Part shown: positions 47,548 to 58,910 of the stretch, in pieces | How positions within the stretch are numbered: position 1 is the first letter of the stretch | How the letters are laid out: every line of letters begins with the position of its first letter | Notes under the pieces: generated by a model | The model's input: the letters and a program-made list of their open reading frames with translations, nothing else | Told to the model about the DNA's origin: nothing | Database searches by the model: none | Assembly (NCBI GenBank): GCA_002729725.1 | Contig: PBYS01000116.1 | Location: forward strand, 1 to 64,000 | Reading direction: 5' to 3' | From: Puniceicoccaceae bacterium | GTDB lineage: Bacteria; Verrucomicrobiota; Verrucomicrobiia; Opitutales; Coraliomargaritaceae | DNA length: 64,000 bases | Translations under genes and position numbers: made by a program

Positions 47548-47592
47548 CACAAAACAGCCCCTGACCGCGATGCGCGAGGCAAGGGCTGCTGA
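47548..47592 (-). terminator. terminator of pyruvate carboxylase
   Basis: On the minus strand AGCCCTTGCC pairs with GGTCAGGGGCT around an 11-nt loop (small bulge), followed by TTTTG. It begins 23 bp beyond the pyc stop. The 47362-47547 stretch to the right holds nothing that I can assign. Confidence 0.6.
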
Positions 47593-47614
47593 AAAACTAC
47601 GACAGATCGGACGA

Positions 47615-50600
47615 CTAGCGTAACTTGACCAAGAGGTCCTTACTTTCGACCTGGTCGCCGGCCTGAACTTCGACTTGATCGATGATGCCGTCGGCGAGTG
47701 CGTAGACGGTCGTCTGCATCTTCATGGCTTCCAGAATGGCGAGCTTGTCGCCCTTCTTCACCTTGTGGCCCACGGTAGCCGTCACTGCACTCACCATCGC
47801 AGGGATAGGTGCACCGACTTGCATCTTGTCCGCAGAGTCGGCTTTGACGCGGCGCTTAGTCTCGGACTGAATCGAGTGGTCCTTGATGACACACTCACGG
47901 GCACGGCCGTTGAGCTCGAAGGTGAGTGTGCGCAGGCCTTCTTTGTCAGGCTCGCTGACGTAGATGAGTTTAATAATGAGCACCTTGCCTTCTTCGATCT
48001 CGACCGAGATTTCTTCGCCGGGCTTGAGACCGTAGAAGAACGCGGGAGTCGGCAACACGCGGGCGTGCCCATACTCGTTGATGTATTTGACCAGATCCTT
48101 GAAGACCTGTGGATACATCAGGTATGCGTAGAGATCATCGTCGTTGCATTCGCTGCGCTTAGTGATCGCCTTGACCTCTTCGCGAGTCGCCGCGAGATCG
48201 ACTTTTTCGGCACGGGCGCCGGGGCGGCCTTTGTAAGGTTTGCGATCACCAAGCACGACCTTTTGCACATCCTTGGGCCAGCCGCCCTTGGGTTGGCCGA
48301 GGCCACCGGAGAGCATGTCGACCACCGACTCAGGAAATGCGGTGCCGGGCTCGAGGTTGACCATATCCTTGGGCTCAACGCCCTTGGTCAGCAGGAACAT
48401 GGATAAGTCGCCCACAACTTTGGAAGACGGTGTGACTTTGACAATGTCGCCGAGCACTTCGTTGACCTCGTGGTAGTAACGCACCACTTCCGGCCAGCGT
48501 GCACCGAGACCGAGCGCGCGGGCTTGCTCGCGCAGGTTAGTGTATTGACCGCCTGGCATTTCGTGGCGATAGACTTCGGCACTGCCAAACTTGGGGCTGG
48601 TGTCGAAGGGCTCGTAGTATTGGCGAATCGCCTCCCAGTAGATGGAGAGATCGTCAAAGAACTTTTGATCCAGACCGGTATCGCGTTTATCGCCACGCAT
48701 GGCGTTGACAATCGAGTTCAGGTTAGGCTGTGCGGTGAGTCCGGAGAGCGAAGCAATCGAAAGGTCGACCGCGTCAACGCCTGCTTCGGCTGCCTTGATA
48801 ATAGACGCACCAGCGATGCCGCTGGAGTCGTGCGTGTGGAAGTGCACTGGCAGCGACACTGCAGCGCGCAGGGCCTTGATCAGTTTATAGGCTGCGTGCG
48901 GATGGCAGAGCCCGGACATGTCCTTGAGCGCGATGATGTGAGCACCCATTTTCTCCAGCTCTTGGGCCATTTGGACGTAATACTCGAGGGTGTATTTGTC
49001 GCGGTCGTCGTTGAGGATATCACCGGTGTAGCAAATGGTCGCCTCACACACGGAATTGGTATCCTTGCGAATCGAGTCCATCGCGACCTTGAGGTTCGGC
49101 AAGTAGTTGAGCGAATCGAAGACGCGGAAGATATCCATGCCGCACTCAGCGGAGTGCTTGATGAAGCCACGGATGACGTTGTCCGGATAATTGGAATAAC
49201 CGACCCCGTTGGCGCCGCGCAGCAACATCTGAAAACAGATATTAGGGATGCGTTCCCGCAGACGACGCAAGCGCTTGAATGGATTCTCATGCAGGAAGCG
49301 CATGGAAGTGTCGAAGGTGGCACCGCCCCAGCATTCGAGACTGTAGAGTTTGTCACCGTGTTGTGCGATCGCGTCGGCCACTTCCAGCTGATCGGAGCTA
49401 CGCATGCGTGCGGCCAGCAGCGACTGGTGCGCATCGCGCATGGTGGTGTCGGTGATCAATAGGCGCTTTTGCTTACGCGTCCACTCGGCAAATTTCTCGG
49501 GGCCGTGCTTGGTCAGGTAATCCTTAGTGCCCGCGGGTTTAGGCTGCTTGGGATCGTAGTCAGGAACGATGACAGGCAGATCCATCAGCGGCACGGGACG
49601 GCCTTTCACTTGATCGTTGCCATTAACGATAGTCTCCCCGAGCAGCTTGAGTAGCTTGGTGGCACGGTCACGACGGCGGCTGAAGTTAAAGAGCGCCGGC
49701 GTAGTATCGATCAACGTCGTGATGGCCTCCCCAGTGAGGAAAGTATCGTGGTGAATGACGTTCTCGATGAAGGGGATATTAGTCTTCACGCCACGGATAC
49801 GGAACTCACGCAGCGCACGGTCCATACGCTGGATCGCGAGCTCAAAGGTGCGCGCGGAAGCAGTGAGCTTGACCAGCAAGGAATCGTAGAAGGGAGTAAT
49901 CACTGCCCCGGTATCGCCCATGGCTCCGTCGAGGCGAATGCCCAGGCCGGCGGCACTGCGGTAGTTGACAATCTTACCGTAATCAGGTGCGAAATTTTTC
50001 TCAGGGTCTTCCGTGGTGATGCGAGCCTGGATGGCGTAACCGTTACGTGGCACATCCTCTTGCGCAGGGATGCCGATCTCGTCGCTAAAGAGACTATACC
50101 CCTGGGCAATGAGGCACTGTGTGCGCACGATATCGATGCCAGTAATCACTTCCGTCACCGTGTGCTCCACCTGGATGCGTGGGTTCATTTCGATGAAGAA
50201 CCACTCATGAGTATCCAGATCCAACAAGAACTCAACAGTGCCGGCATTGTAGTAGCCAATGGACTTGGCGATCTTGACGGCCGCATCGCAGAGGTCTTTA
50301 CGCACATCATCAGGAAGGCCCACCGAGGGTGCGATCTCGATGACCTTTTGGTGACGACGCTGCACCGAGCAGTCGCGCTCGTGCAGGTGCACAACGTTGC
50401 CCTGCTTATCGCCCAAAATTTGAACTTCGATGTGTTTCGCGCGCCCAATATAGCGCTCAAGAAAGACCGCATCATTTCCAAATGCGCGGCCTGCCTCGCC
50501 CTGTGCTTCGTCCAGCAGCGGAATTAAATCCTTAGGATCTTTCACCACGCGCATACCGCGTCCGCCACCACCAAAGGCCGCTTTAATGATCAACGGAAAG

Positions 50601-51055
50601 CCCACTTTTTTCGCGATTTTGACTGCTTCGTCGCGATCACTAATGGGGTCCTGCGTGCCTGGCAAGGTCGGCACCTTTGCCTTTTCCGCAATCTTACGCG
50701 CTTCAATCTTGTCACCCATGCGTCCCAAAAGCTCCGCACTGGGGCCGACAAAGGTCAGACCATTTTCCTCACAGGCACGCGCAAAATCAGCGTTTTCCGA
50801 AAGGAAGCCATAACCGGGATGGATCAGGTCGACGCCCTTCTTCTTCGCCAAATCGATAATGCTCGGGATATCCAAATAAGCTGCCACGGGGCCCTGCCCT
50901 TTACCCACCAGATACGCTTCATCCGCCTTGAAGCGGTGCACGCCAAAGCGATCTTCATTCGCATAGACGGCAACAGTGCGATAGCCCAGTTCGGTTGCAC
51001 TGCGAAAGACACGTACAGCGATCTCGCTGCGATTAGCGGCTAGTAATTTCTTCAT
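47615..51055 (-). CDS. pyc: pyruvate carboxylase
   Basis: Biotin-dependent carboxylation of pyruvate to oxaloacetate. All three parts lie in one 1146-residue chain. Biotin carboxylase is residues 1-450 (KLLAANRSEIAVRVFRSATE and the ATP-grasp KAAFGGGGRGMRVV). Carboxyltransferase is about 530-1000 (DTTMRDAHQSLLAARMRS, metal site and pyruvate site). The biotinyl domain is at the end with LEAMKMQT and the biotinylated Lys1112. Together with ppc, the cell has two anaplerotic enzymes in this window. It is transcribed alone. Confidence 0.96.
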   Translation of the reverse strand: MKKLLAANRSEIAVRVFRSATELGYRTVAVYANEDRFGVHRFKADEAYLVGKGQGPVAAYLDIPSIIDLAKKKGVDLIHPGYGFLSENADFARACEENGLTFVGPSAELLGRMGDKIEARKIAEKAKVPTLPGTQDPISDRDEAVKIAKKVGFPLIIKAAFGGGGRGMRVVKDPKDLIPLLDEAQGEAGRAFGNDAVFLERYIGRAKHIEVQILGDKQGNVVHLHERDCSVQRRHQKVIEIAPSVGLPDDVRKDLCDAAVKIAKSIGYYNAGTVEFLLDLDTHEWFFIEMNPRIQVEHTVTEVITGIDIVRTQCLIAQGYSLFSDEIGIPAQEDVPRNGYAIQARITTEDPEKNFAPDYGKIVNYRSAAGLGIRLDGAMGDTGAVITPFYDSLLVKLTASARTFELAIQRMDRALREFRIRGVKTNIPFIENVIHHDTFLTGEAITTLIDTTPALFNFSRRRDRATKLLKLLGETIVNGNDQVKGRPVPLMDLPVIVPDYDPKQPKPAGTKDYLTKHGPEKFAEWTRKQKRLLITDTTMRDAHQSLLAARMRSSDQLEVADAIAQHGDKLYSLECWGGATFDTSMRFLHENPFKRLRRLRERIPNICFQMLLRGANGVGYSNYPDNVIRGFIKHSAECGMDIFRVFDSLNYLPNLKVAMDSIRKDTNSVCEATICYTGDILNDDRDKYTLEYYVQMAQELEKMGAHIIALKDMSGLCHPHAAYKLIKALRAAVSLPVHFHTHDSSGIAGASIIKAAEAGVDAVDLSIASLSGLTAQPNLNSIVNAMRGDKRDTGLDQKFFDDLSIYWEAIRQYYEPFDTSPKFGSAEVYRHEMPGGQYTNLREQARALGLGARWPEVVRYYHEVNEVLGDIVKVTPSSKVVGDLSMFLLTKGVEPKDMVNLEPGTAFPESVVDMLSGGLGQPKGGWPKDVQKVVLGDRKPYKGRPGARAEKVDLAATREEVKAITKRSECNDDDLYAYLMYPQVFKDLVKYINEYGHARVLPTPAFFYGLKPGEEISVEIEEGKVLIIKLIYVSEPDKEGLRTLTFELNGRARECVIKDHSIQSETKRRVKADSADKMQVGAPIPAMVSAVTATVGHKVKKGDKLAILEAMKMQTTVYALADGIIDQVEVQAGDQVESKDLLVKLR

Positions 51056-51140
51056 AGGGTAGGATCAATGATAGTAGTAAATGTGGTGGGAAAGGGAGAG
51101 AAAAGCAGCGCATCCGCGCTGTCAATAGGAGTCGGAACTC

Positions 51141-52202
51141 CTAAGACTCCAGCTCTTCTTTTTTCACACTACTCACCACCTCGCCATTACCAGACAACAA
51201 AATCGCCACCGAGCGTGTCGCCGGAAAATACGAGCAAACGATCATAATAATCACCGTAATCGGCACACAGAGAAACATCCCGGGAATCCCCCAAATAGAG
51301 CCCCATAAGCCCAGTGAGAGCAAAATGACAATCGGGCTCAGATTAAGACGGTTCCCCATCAGCTTCGGCTCCAGCAAGCTGCCAATACAAAACTGCACTG
51401 CAGTTAAGACAGAGACCGTCACGATAAAAGGCCCCAAAGTTTCAAACTGCACCAGCGTGAGAATAGATGGGAAGGCTGTCGCAATAATGGAACCGATAGT
51501 AGGTATGAAATTAAGCAAAAAAATCAGCACCGCCCAGAAACTCGCGAAATCCACCCCCACCAACTTCAAGACAAAATAACTAATCAAGCCCGTGCTCGCA
51601 CTTGTGACCACCTTGATGCCGATATAAGAACGAATGTCCGAACGCATCTTATCAATCAGCTCAAAAGCATCCTTCTGACGTCTCGGATCACGAATGATTG
51701 CCTTGATCTTGTTACCAAAAGTGCGCTGCTCCAAAAGTAAGAAGATCAGATACACAGTAATAATCCCCATACTACTCACAAGCGCACGTACAGTCGCACC
51801 GAAGCTTTGCAAGTAGGCACCAAAATCTAATTGGTTCAGAAATTCGCGAATATTAGGAATCTCTTCTGCACCAAAGAGCCGATAGCCCTTATAGATCAAC
51901 GCTTCGAGGTTCTTCTGATACACTGGAGCCACCTCAATCACACTCTTAATATTCACAGTGATCAACTGCACCAAATAAGACAAAGAGAGTAAAATGATCC
52001 CAATCGCCAATATCATGGCAATCGGCTTAGGGACAGAAAAGCCATTGAAACTAGGCGAAGCGATGGCGTGCGCCAAAATACTAATCAAATAAGCGACTGC
52101 CCCCGCAATGACGAGCGGCAACAACAAAGTCTGCCCCAGATAGAGCAAGTAGAAGGTCAAAAAGACGATAATCATCGCCATCGCGACACGCTGAATTTTC
52201 AT
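51141..52202 (-). CDS. AI-2E family (PerM/TqsA-like) membrane permease
   Basis: A 353-residue polytopic protein, start taken at the ATG of MKIQRVAMAMIIVF (52202). Another ATG 12 bp upstream and a TTG at 52262 keep the frame open. Eight helices are visible. The family motif is in GVDFASFWAVLIFLLNFIPTIGSIIA near 220. Members export quorum signals (TqsA) or act as Na+/H+ antiporters, so the substrate cannot be told. The end EEKxELES-like tail is short. Confidence 0.85.
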   Translation of the reverse strand: MKIQRVAMAMIIVFLTFYLLYLGQTLLLPLVIAGAVAYLISILAHAIASPSFNGFSVPKPIAMILAIGIILLSLSYLVQLITVNIKSVIEVAPVYQKNLEALIYKGYRLFGAEEIPNIREFLNQLDFGAYLQSFGATVRALVSSMGIITVYLIFLLLEQRTFGNKIKAIIRDPRRQKDAFELIDKMRSDIRSYIGIKVVTSASTGLISYFVLKLVGVDFASFWAVLIFLLNFIPTIGSIIATAFPSILTLVQFETLGPFIVTVSVLTAVQFCIGSLLEPKLMGNRLNLSPIVILLSLGLWGSIWGIPGMFLCVPITVIIMIVCSYFPATRSVAILLSGNGEVVSSVKKEELES

Positions 52203-52268
52203 ATGTCCAAGCATAGTGGATATCACTGCTGCGTTGTCGAACGCGTTTATCAGCGAGTTCAAGCAAAC

Positions 52269-53036
52269 TCAAGTGCCTCGATTCCAAGCGACGCAATCCG
52301 TATAGCGAATCTGTGAACCGCCAAACAAGTCAAGCGCACTGCCAATAGTTAGGTCGACTCGCCCTGCGCTCAGGCGGTTGACTGTCTCGAGGTCCTCAAA
52401 TGCATTGGCCCCGCCCGCATAGGTAACTGGGATCGGACTATGCTGCCCCAAAAACTCAACTAAGCGCACATCCACGCCCTCGCACTTCCCCTCCACATCG
52501 GCGGCATGCACCAAGAACTCATCACAGTAATTAGCCAGCTCTTGAATGGTCGCGATATCGACATTCAAATCTGTGGGCGTCTGCCAACGATTCATCGCAA
52601 CGACCCAACCCCGATCCTGCTCGCGACAACTCAAGTCCAAGACTAAGCGCTCTCGGCCAAGCTCTGCCACCAACTGCCCTAAACGCTCTGGCAAGAAATG
52701 CCCCTGTGCATCAAACAACCAAGATGTCACTATCACGTGACTCGCGCCAGCCTGCAACCACTCCGCCGCATTCTCAAGATGTATACCGCCGCCGACTTGC
52801 AAGCCGCCTGGATAAGCTGCGAGCGCCTCGCGCGCAGCCTCGTCATTGCCGGGGCCCAACTTAATCACATGCCCCCCCAAGAGCTGATCTTTTTGATATA
52901 GATCTGCATAATAGGCGGCGGGTTGATCACTCTCAAAATTGGTCAGTAAGCCTTGGCCGTCGGCGCTCAAGCTTCCGCCGACAATTTGTTTTACACTGCC
53001 GTTGTGCAGGTCGATGCAGGGCCGAAATTTCGTCAT
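52269..53036 (-). CDS. hisA: ProFAR isomerase, eukaryotic (HIS6) type
   Basis: Catalyses the Amadori isomerisation of ProFAR in histidine biosynthesis, TIM-barrel enzyme of 255 residues. The start TKFRPCIDLHNGSVKQIVGG and the loops ESDQPAAYYADLYQKDQLLGGHVIKLG and GGLQVGGGIHLENA are typical of the fungal/plant HIS6 type rather than the usual bacterial HisA. This subtype is rare in bacteria. No other his gene lies nearby. The catalytic Asp in FRPCIDLH is present. Confidence 0.85.
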   Translation of the reverse strand: MTKFRPCIDLHNGSVKQIVGGSLSADGQGLLTNFESDQPAAYYADLYQKDQLLGGHVIKLGPGNDEAAREALAAYPGGLQVGGGIHLENAAEWLQAGASHVIVTSWLFDAQGHFLPERLGQLVAELGRERLVLDLSCREQDRGWVVAMNRWQTPTDLNVDIATIQELANYCDEFLVHAADVEGKCEGVDVRLVEFLGQHSPIPVTYAGGANAFEDLETVNRLSAGRVDLTIGSALDLFGGSQIRYTDCVAWNRGT

Positions 53037-53205
53037 AAATCACAGACAAACCCAATGCTCCAGAACTGAAAAGCTCAAATAATCGCTACAATTGAGTAAA
53101 ATAGGTAGAATACCTCTCCAAGGATCAGGGAAAAAGCTTGAAAGAAGCAAAATATCGCGCAAGGTAATGGCGTTCATTTCTCTCTACACACAACGTAACT
53201 CTGCT

Positions 53206-54114
53206 ATGAAGACTCTACGAATTCCACTAACTATACTATGCCTACTCGCATTAAGCGCGATCTCAGCACAAGCAGCTCGCTTGGCAAGCGCTAAGGTGCT
53301 AGAGCTCACAGGCACAGTCACCAAATACTCACCCAACGGCCAAAATGCGCCCTTGAAAGTGGGAGAGATCCTGACTGAAGGCGATTCCCTTAGCTCAGCT
53401 GCAAAAAGCTCTGCTAAACTAGTATTTTCCAACGGATCTGAAGTTACAGTTAAACAAAACACTAGCATTAACATATCAAACTTGGAGCAAGAATCCTTCG
53501 CTGGTAACCAAAGCTACGAACAGCTTCAAGCAGACCCCAGCAAGTCCCAAACGCTGCTGGAACTTAACTATGGCGACATTGATGGACACGTAAAGAAGCT
53601 CAGCTACGGCTCCAACTTCAGAATCAAGACTCCACTGGGCACAGCAGCGATTCGCGGCACTTACTTCTCAGTCTCGCTGCGCTATGACTCACGCAGTGGA
53701 GACTTCACTCTGTCTGTCACAAACATCGATGGTACAGTGGACATCATTTCGACCTTTAGCGGTGATATCCTATTTGGAGACAACAAAGAAGTCGTGAAGG
53801 AGTTTGAAGGCGAAAGTGAAGGTGATAGCACAAACGAAAGAACGAATACGGTCCCAGAAACCAAAACGATCAAAATCCGTATTTCTAGGGACAACCCAAA
53901 CCGCGAAGCGATCTTAGCTGTCGTCAAAACAATGGTTCCAGCCGAAATCAGAGTCATAATCGATGACGACACACCTGCAGCAGAAGATGGCGAAGGCTCT
54001 GAAGGTGAAGAGGGCGGCGAAGAAGGCGGCAATCCAACTCCCACCATCCCAGCACCTGCTATTACCCCCGAGGACCCTAGCATCATCGTAGTTAGCCCAG
54101 AAACAGGCAACTAA
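53206..54114 (+). CDS. FecR-domain exported protein
   Basis: A 302-residue protein starting at the ATG of MKTLRIPLTIL, with a signal peptide (1-22). The FecR domain is at 25-150: LELTGTVTKYSPNGQNAPLK, VGEILTEGDSLSSAAKSSAK and then the second half KTPLGTAAIRGTYFSVSL. In this stand-alone form without an anti-sigma helix it is not a FecI regulator and is probably a surface/periplasmic protein. The C-terminus is an acidic, Gly/Pro-rich tail (EGEEGGEEGG, IPAPAITP). Confidence 0.8.
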   Translation: MKTLRIPLTILCLLALSAISAQAARLASAKVLELTGTVTKYSPNGQNAPLKVGEILTEGDSLSSAAKSSAKLVFSNGSEVTVKQNTSINISNLEQESFAGNQSYEQLQADPSKSQTLLELNYGDIDGHVKKLSYGSNFRIKTPLGTAAIRGTYFSVSLRYDSRSGDFTLSVTNIDGTVDIISTFSGDILFGDNKEVVKEFEGESEGDSTNERTNTVPETKTIKIRISRDNPNREAILAVVKTMVPAEIRVIIDDDTPAAEDGEGSEGEEGGEEGGNPTPTIPAPAITPEDPSIIVVSPETGN

Positions 54115-54125
54115 GTTAGCTAAAT

Positions 54126-54153
54126 AGATGGATGGATGGATGGATGGATGGAA
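54126..54153 (+). repeat. GGAT tetranucleotide tandem repeat
   Basis: Six or seven copies of ATGG/GGAT in a row directly after the FecR gene stop (54112-54114). It is outside the coding region, so it could vary in length between strains without changing a protein. It may affect transcript stability. Confidence 0.8.
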
Positions 54154-54180
54154 GGCCACACAGCCTTAATAAATTAAATC

Positions 54181-54208
54181 AAAGCCCCGGTTCGCCGGGG
54201 CTTTTTTA
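54181..54208 (+). terminator. intrinsic terminator
   Basis: AAAGCCCCGG (54181-54190), loop TTCG, CCGGGGCTTT (54195-54204) followed by T-run. A UUCG tetraloop makes the hairpin very stable. It ends the FecR gene transcript. Confidence 0.92.
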
Positions 54209-54222
54209 TTAGGCACAGCTTC

Positions 54223-55089
54223 ATGATCTACCTTACAATCGTCTCACTCATTTGGGCCTTTTCCTTCGGCCTAATCGGCAATGCCCTGCTAGGAGTCGAC
54301 TCCATCTTCGTCGCCACCATACGCCTTAGCATCGCCGGTTTAGCGTTCTTCCCCTTCCTGCGCTGGTCCAAGGTGCCCTCAGGCAGCCACTTAAAGTTGA
54401 TTGGCTGCGGCGCGGTGCAGTTTGGCGTCATGTACGTGAGCTACATCAAAGCCTTCCAATATATTCCTTCACACTTAGTGGCACTATTCTCCATACTCAC
54501 CCCGCTGTATGTGGTGACCATCAACGACCTCAGGCAACGTCAGTTCCACCGCAAATACCTCTATGCTGCTCTGCTATCCATCGCCGGCGCGGCAGTGATC
54601 AAAGCGAAGTCTGGCTCTATCGGCTCGATCTGGATCGGCTTCGGATTGATGCAAATCGCAGGATTGGCTTTCGGCTTCGGCCAGGTCTATTACCGCGACT
54701 GGAAACGCGCCCATCCCACGACCAAAGACTCACAGGTGTTTGGCCTGCTTTACGTAGGCGGCATCGCCGTCGCCGTATTATCTTGCGCATTGTGGAGCGA
54801 CTGGGAGCAGACACAGCTTAGCTCCAAACAATTACAAGTCCTGCTCTACCTAGGACTCGTCGCCTCCGGCCTGGGCTTCTTTCTCTGGAATAAGGGCGCC
54901 GCGCTCTGCCGTGCCGGCACACTGGCGGCCTTCAATAACGCAGTCGTGCCCTTGGCGATGGCCAGCTCCTTATTCATCTTCGGGGAAATATCCCAAATAG
55001 AAAGCGGCGCACTCGCACGCCTCCTCGTTGGCAGCGCATGCATCGTGACCGCCGTGCTGATCGCAGAGAAAACCCCGCAGCAATCCTAG
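54223..55089 (+). CDS. EamA/DMT-family permease
   Basis: A 288-residue protein with ten membrane helices in two EamA halves. Examples are FSFGLIGNALLGVDSIFVAT and the second half start FGLMQIAGLAFGFGQVYYRD. Drug/metabolite exporters of this family export amino acids, nucleotides or other metabolites. The substrate cannot be told. It begins 15 bp beyond the FecR terminator. Confidence 0.85.
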   Translation: MIYLTIVSLIWAFSFGLIGNALLGVDSIFVATIRLSIAGLAFFPFLRWSKVPSGSHLKLIGCGAVQFGVMYVSYIKAFQYIPSHLVALFSILTPLYVVTINDLRQRQFHRKYLYAALLSIAGAAVIKAKSGSIGSIWIGFGLMQIAGLAFGFGQVYYRDWKRAHPTTKDSQVFGLLYVGGIAVAVLSCALWSDWEQTQLSSKQLQVLLYLGLVASGLGFFLWNKGAALCRAGTLAAFNNAVVPLAMASSLFIFGEISQIESGALARLLVGSACIVTAVLIAEKTPQQS

Positions 55090-55177
55090 GCAGCCCTTTA
55101 CAAACATCGCAATGCAGCTATCATAAGTTTGTAATACTTACACAACACTCATCACACAATAATACATAGAGACTACC

Positions 55178-55648
55178 ATGGCACTTGCAACTGGCACGAC
55201 CGCACCCGATTTCACGCTTAAGACTAAAAACGACGAAGGCCTCGCCGATGTCACATTGAGCGATAATTTCGATAAAAAGAAGACCGTCCTACTCTTCTTT
55301 CCATTGGCATTCACCAGCGTCTGCATGAAAGAAATGTGCGACGTGAGTGACAGCATCACCGCTTATAACGACTTAAATGCAGCCGTTTATGGCATCTCCG
55401 TCGACAGTCCTTTTGCCCAAGAGCAAATGGCCAAAGTCGATGGCCTGAAATTCCCTCTACTCAGTGATTTCAACAAGGAGGTTTCAACGGCTTACGATGT
55501 ATGCTACGCCGACCTGCTGGGCTTCAAGGGCGTCTCTAAACGCTCGGCCTTCGTCATCGACGAAAAGGGGGTCATCATCTACAGCGAATCTTCGGAAGAT
55601 CCGCACGACTTGCCTAATTTTGATGCGATCAAAGCAGCACTCGCATAA
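55178..55648 (+). CDS. peroxiredoxin (AhpC/TSA family)
   Basis: A 156-residue thiol peroxidase. The peroxidatic cysteine is C49 in FPLAFTSVCMKEMC, where the usual motif is FTxVCTxE. C54 could be the resolving cysteine, and C88 is also present. It removes H2O2 and organic peroxides in the cytoplasm. It resembles AhpE/BCP-like types. A plausible Shine-Dalgarno is AGAG at 55166. Confidence 0.85.
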   Translation: MALATGTTAPDFTLKTKNDEGLADVTLSDNFDKKKTVLLFFPLAFTSVCMKEMCDVSDSITAYNDLNAAVYGISVDSPFAQEQMAKVDGLKFPLLSDFNKEVSTAYDVCYADLLGFKGVSKRSAFVIDEKGVIIYSESSEDPHDLPNFDAIKAALA

Positions 55649-55823
55649 GCTTTGCTAGCGAGGGTAATTCACAACTTACCCACACTATCTGATCTGCAGC
55701 ACGCCCAGTCGTGCTGCAGGTCTTGCCCCCACACTGCCCCAGTTACTCCCATTCCCATAGGACTTCGGCAAACTCTACGGCTCGCCGAAGTTATCCGCCC
55801 AGAATCGTAGTTCTTAATTCATT

Positions 55824-58643
<2,820 letters not shown>

Positions 58644-58673
58644 TACAACTTTAAACCGAATGGAAACGCTTCT

Positions 58674-58690
58674 TGTAGCTTCGGTTCTCA
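58674..58690 (-). repeat. half copy of the dispersed palindromic repeat
   Basis: On the minus strand the sequence is TTTTGAGAACCGAAGCTAC. The right half GAGAACCGAAGC is identical to copy 2 at 42747-42771, but the left half (CCGGTTC) is missing. Confidence 0.5.
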
Positions 58691-58766
58691 AAAGTAAGTG
58701 CGTGTATGCGTGGGTCATAAGTCGCGCCCCTACCATCTCAGTGAGTATTCACGAAAATTAACGTAA

Positions 58767-58853
58767 TTAACGGTTCCAAATCGCCGAATCCCAGTCTTCT
58801 TCGAGCGCGTATTGCAGTGCCTCCGACAAAAATAGCTCAGAAAAATAAGATGC
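58767..58853 (-). other. short tail of an undefined reading frame
   Basis: The minus-strand frame EASYFSELFLSEALQYALEE (then DWDSAIWNR, stop at 58767) resembles the C-terminus of small antitoxin-like proteins, but there is no start and a stop lies directly upstream. It overlaps the hairpin at 58828. Reported only as a possible remnant. Confidence 0.25.
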
Positions 58854-58910
58854 CTCTTATCTCCCTGAGCTATTTTGCCAGACCGACGGAGAAGGGTCCG
58901 TCTCTAACTG
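58828..58910. terminator. two nested hairpins between convergent acnA and acnB
   Basis: AAAATAGCTCAG (58829-58840) pairs with CTGAGCTATTTT (58865-58876), and the loop has AATAAGA/TCTTATT complementarity. Beside it, AGACCGAC (58880-58887) and GTCCGTCT (58896-58903) form a second stem with one mismatch, next to the acnB stop. They probably terminate both genes. Confidence 0.65.

Noticed and set aside
48470..49462. long reading frame (330 codons) opposite to pyruvate carboxylase
   Set aside because: It is antisense to a strongly conserved enzyme gene and its codons mirror the coding frame. It shows no domain.
54126..54153. GGAT tract as a CRISPR or phase-variable coding switch
   Set aside because: Period is 4 bp with no spacers, and it is outside any coding frame.
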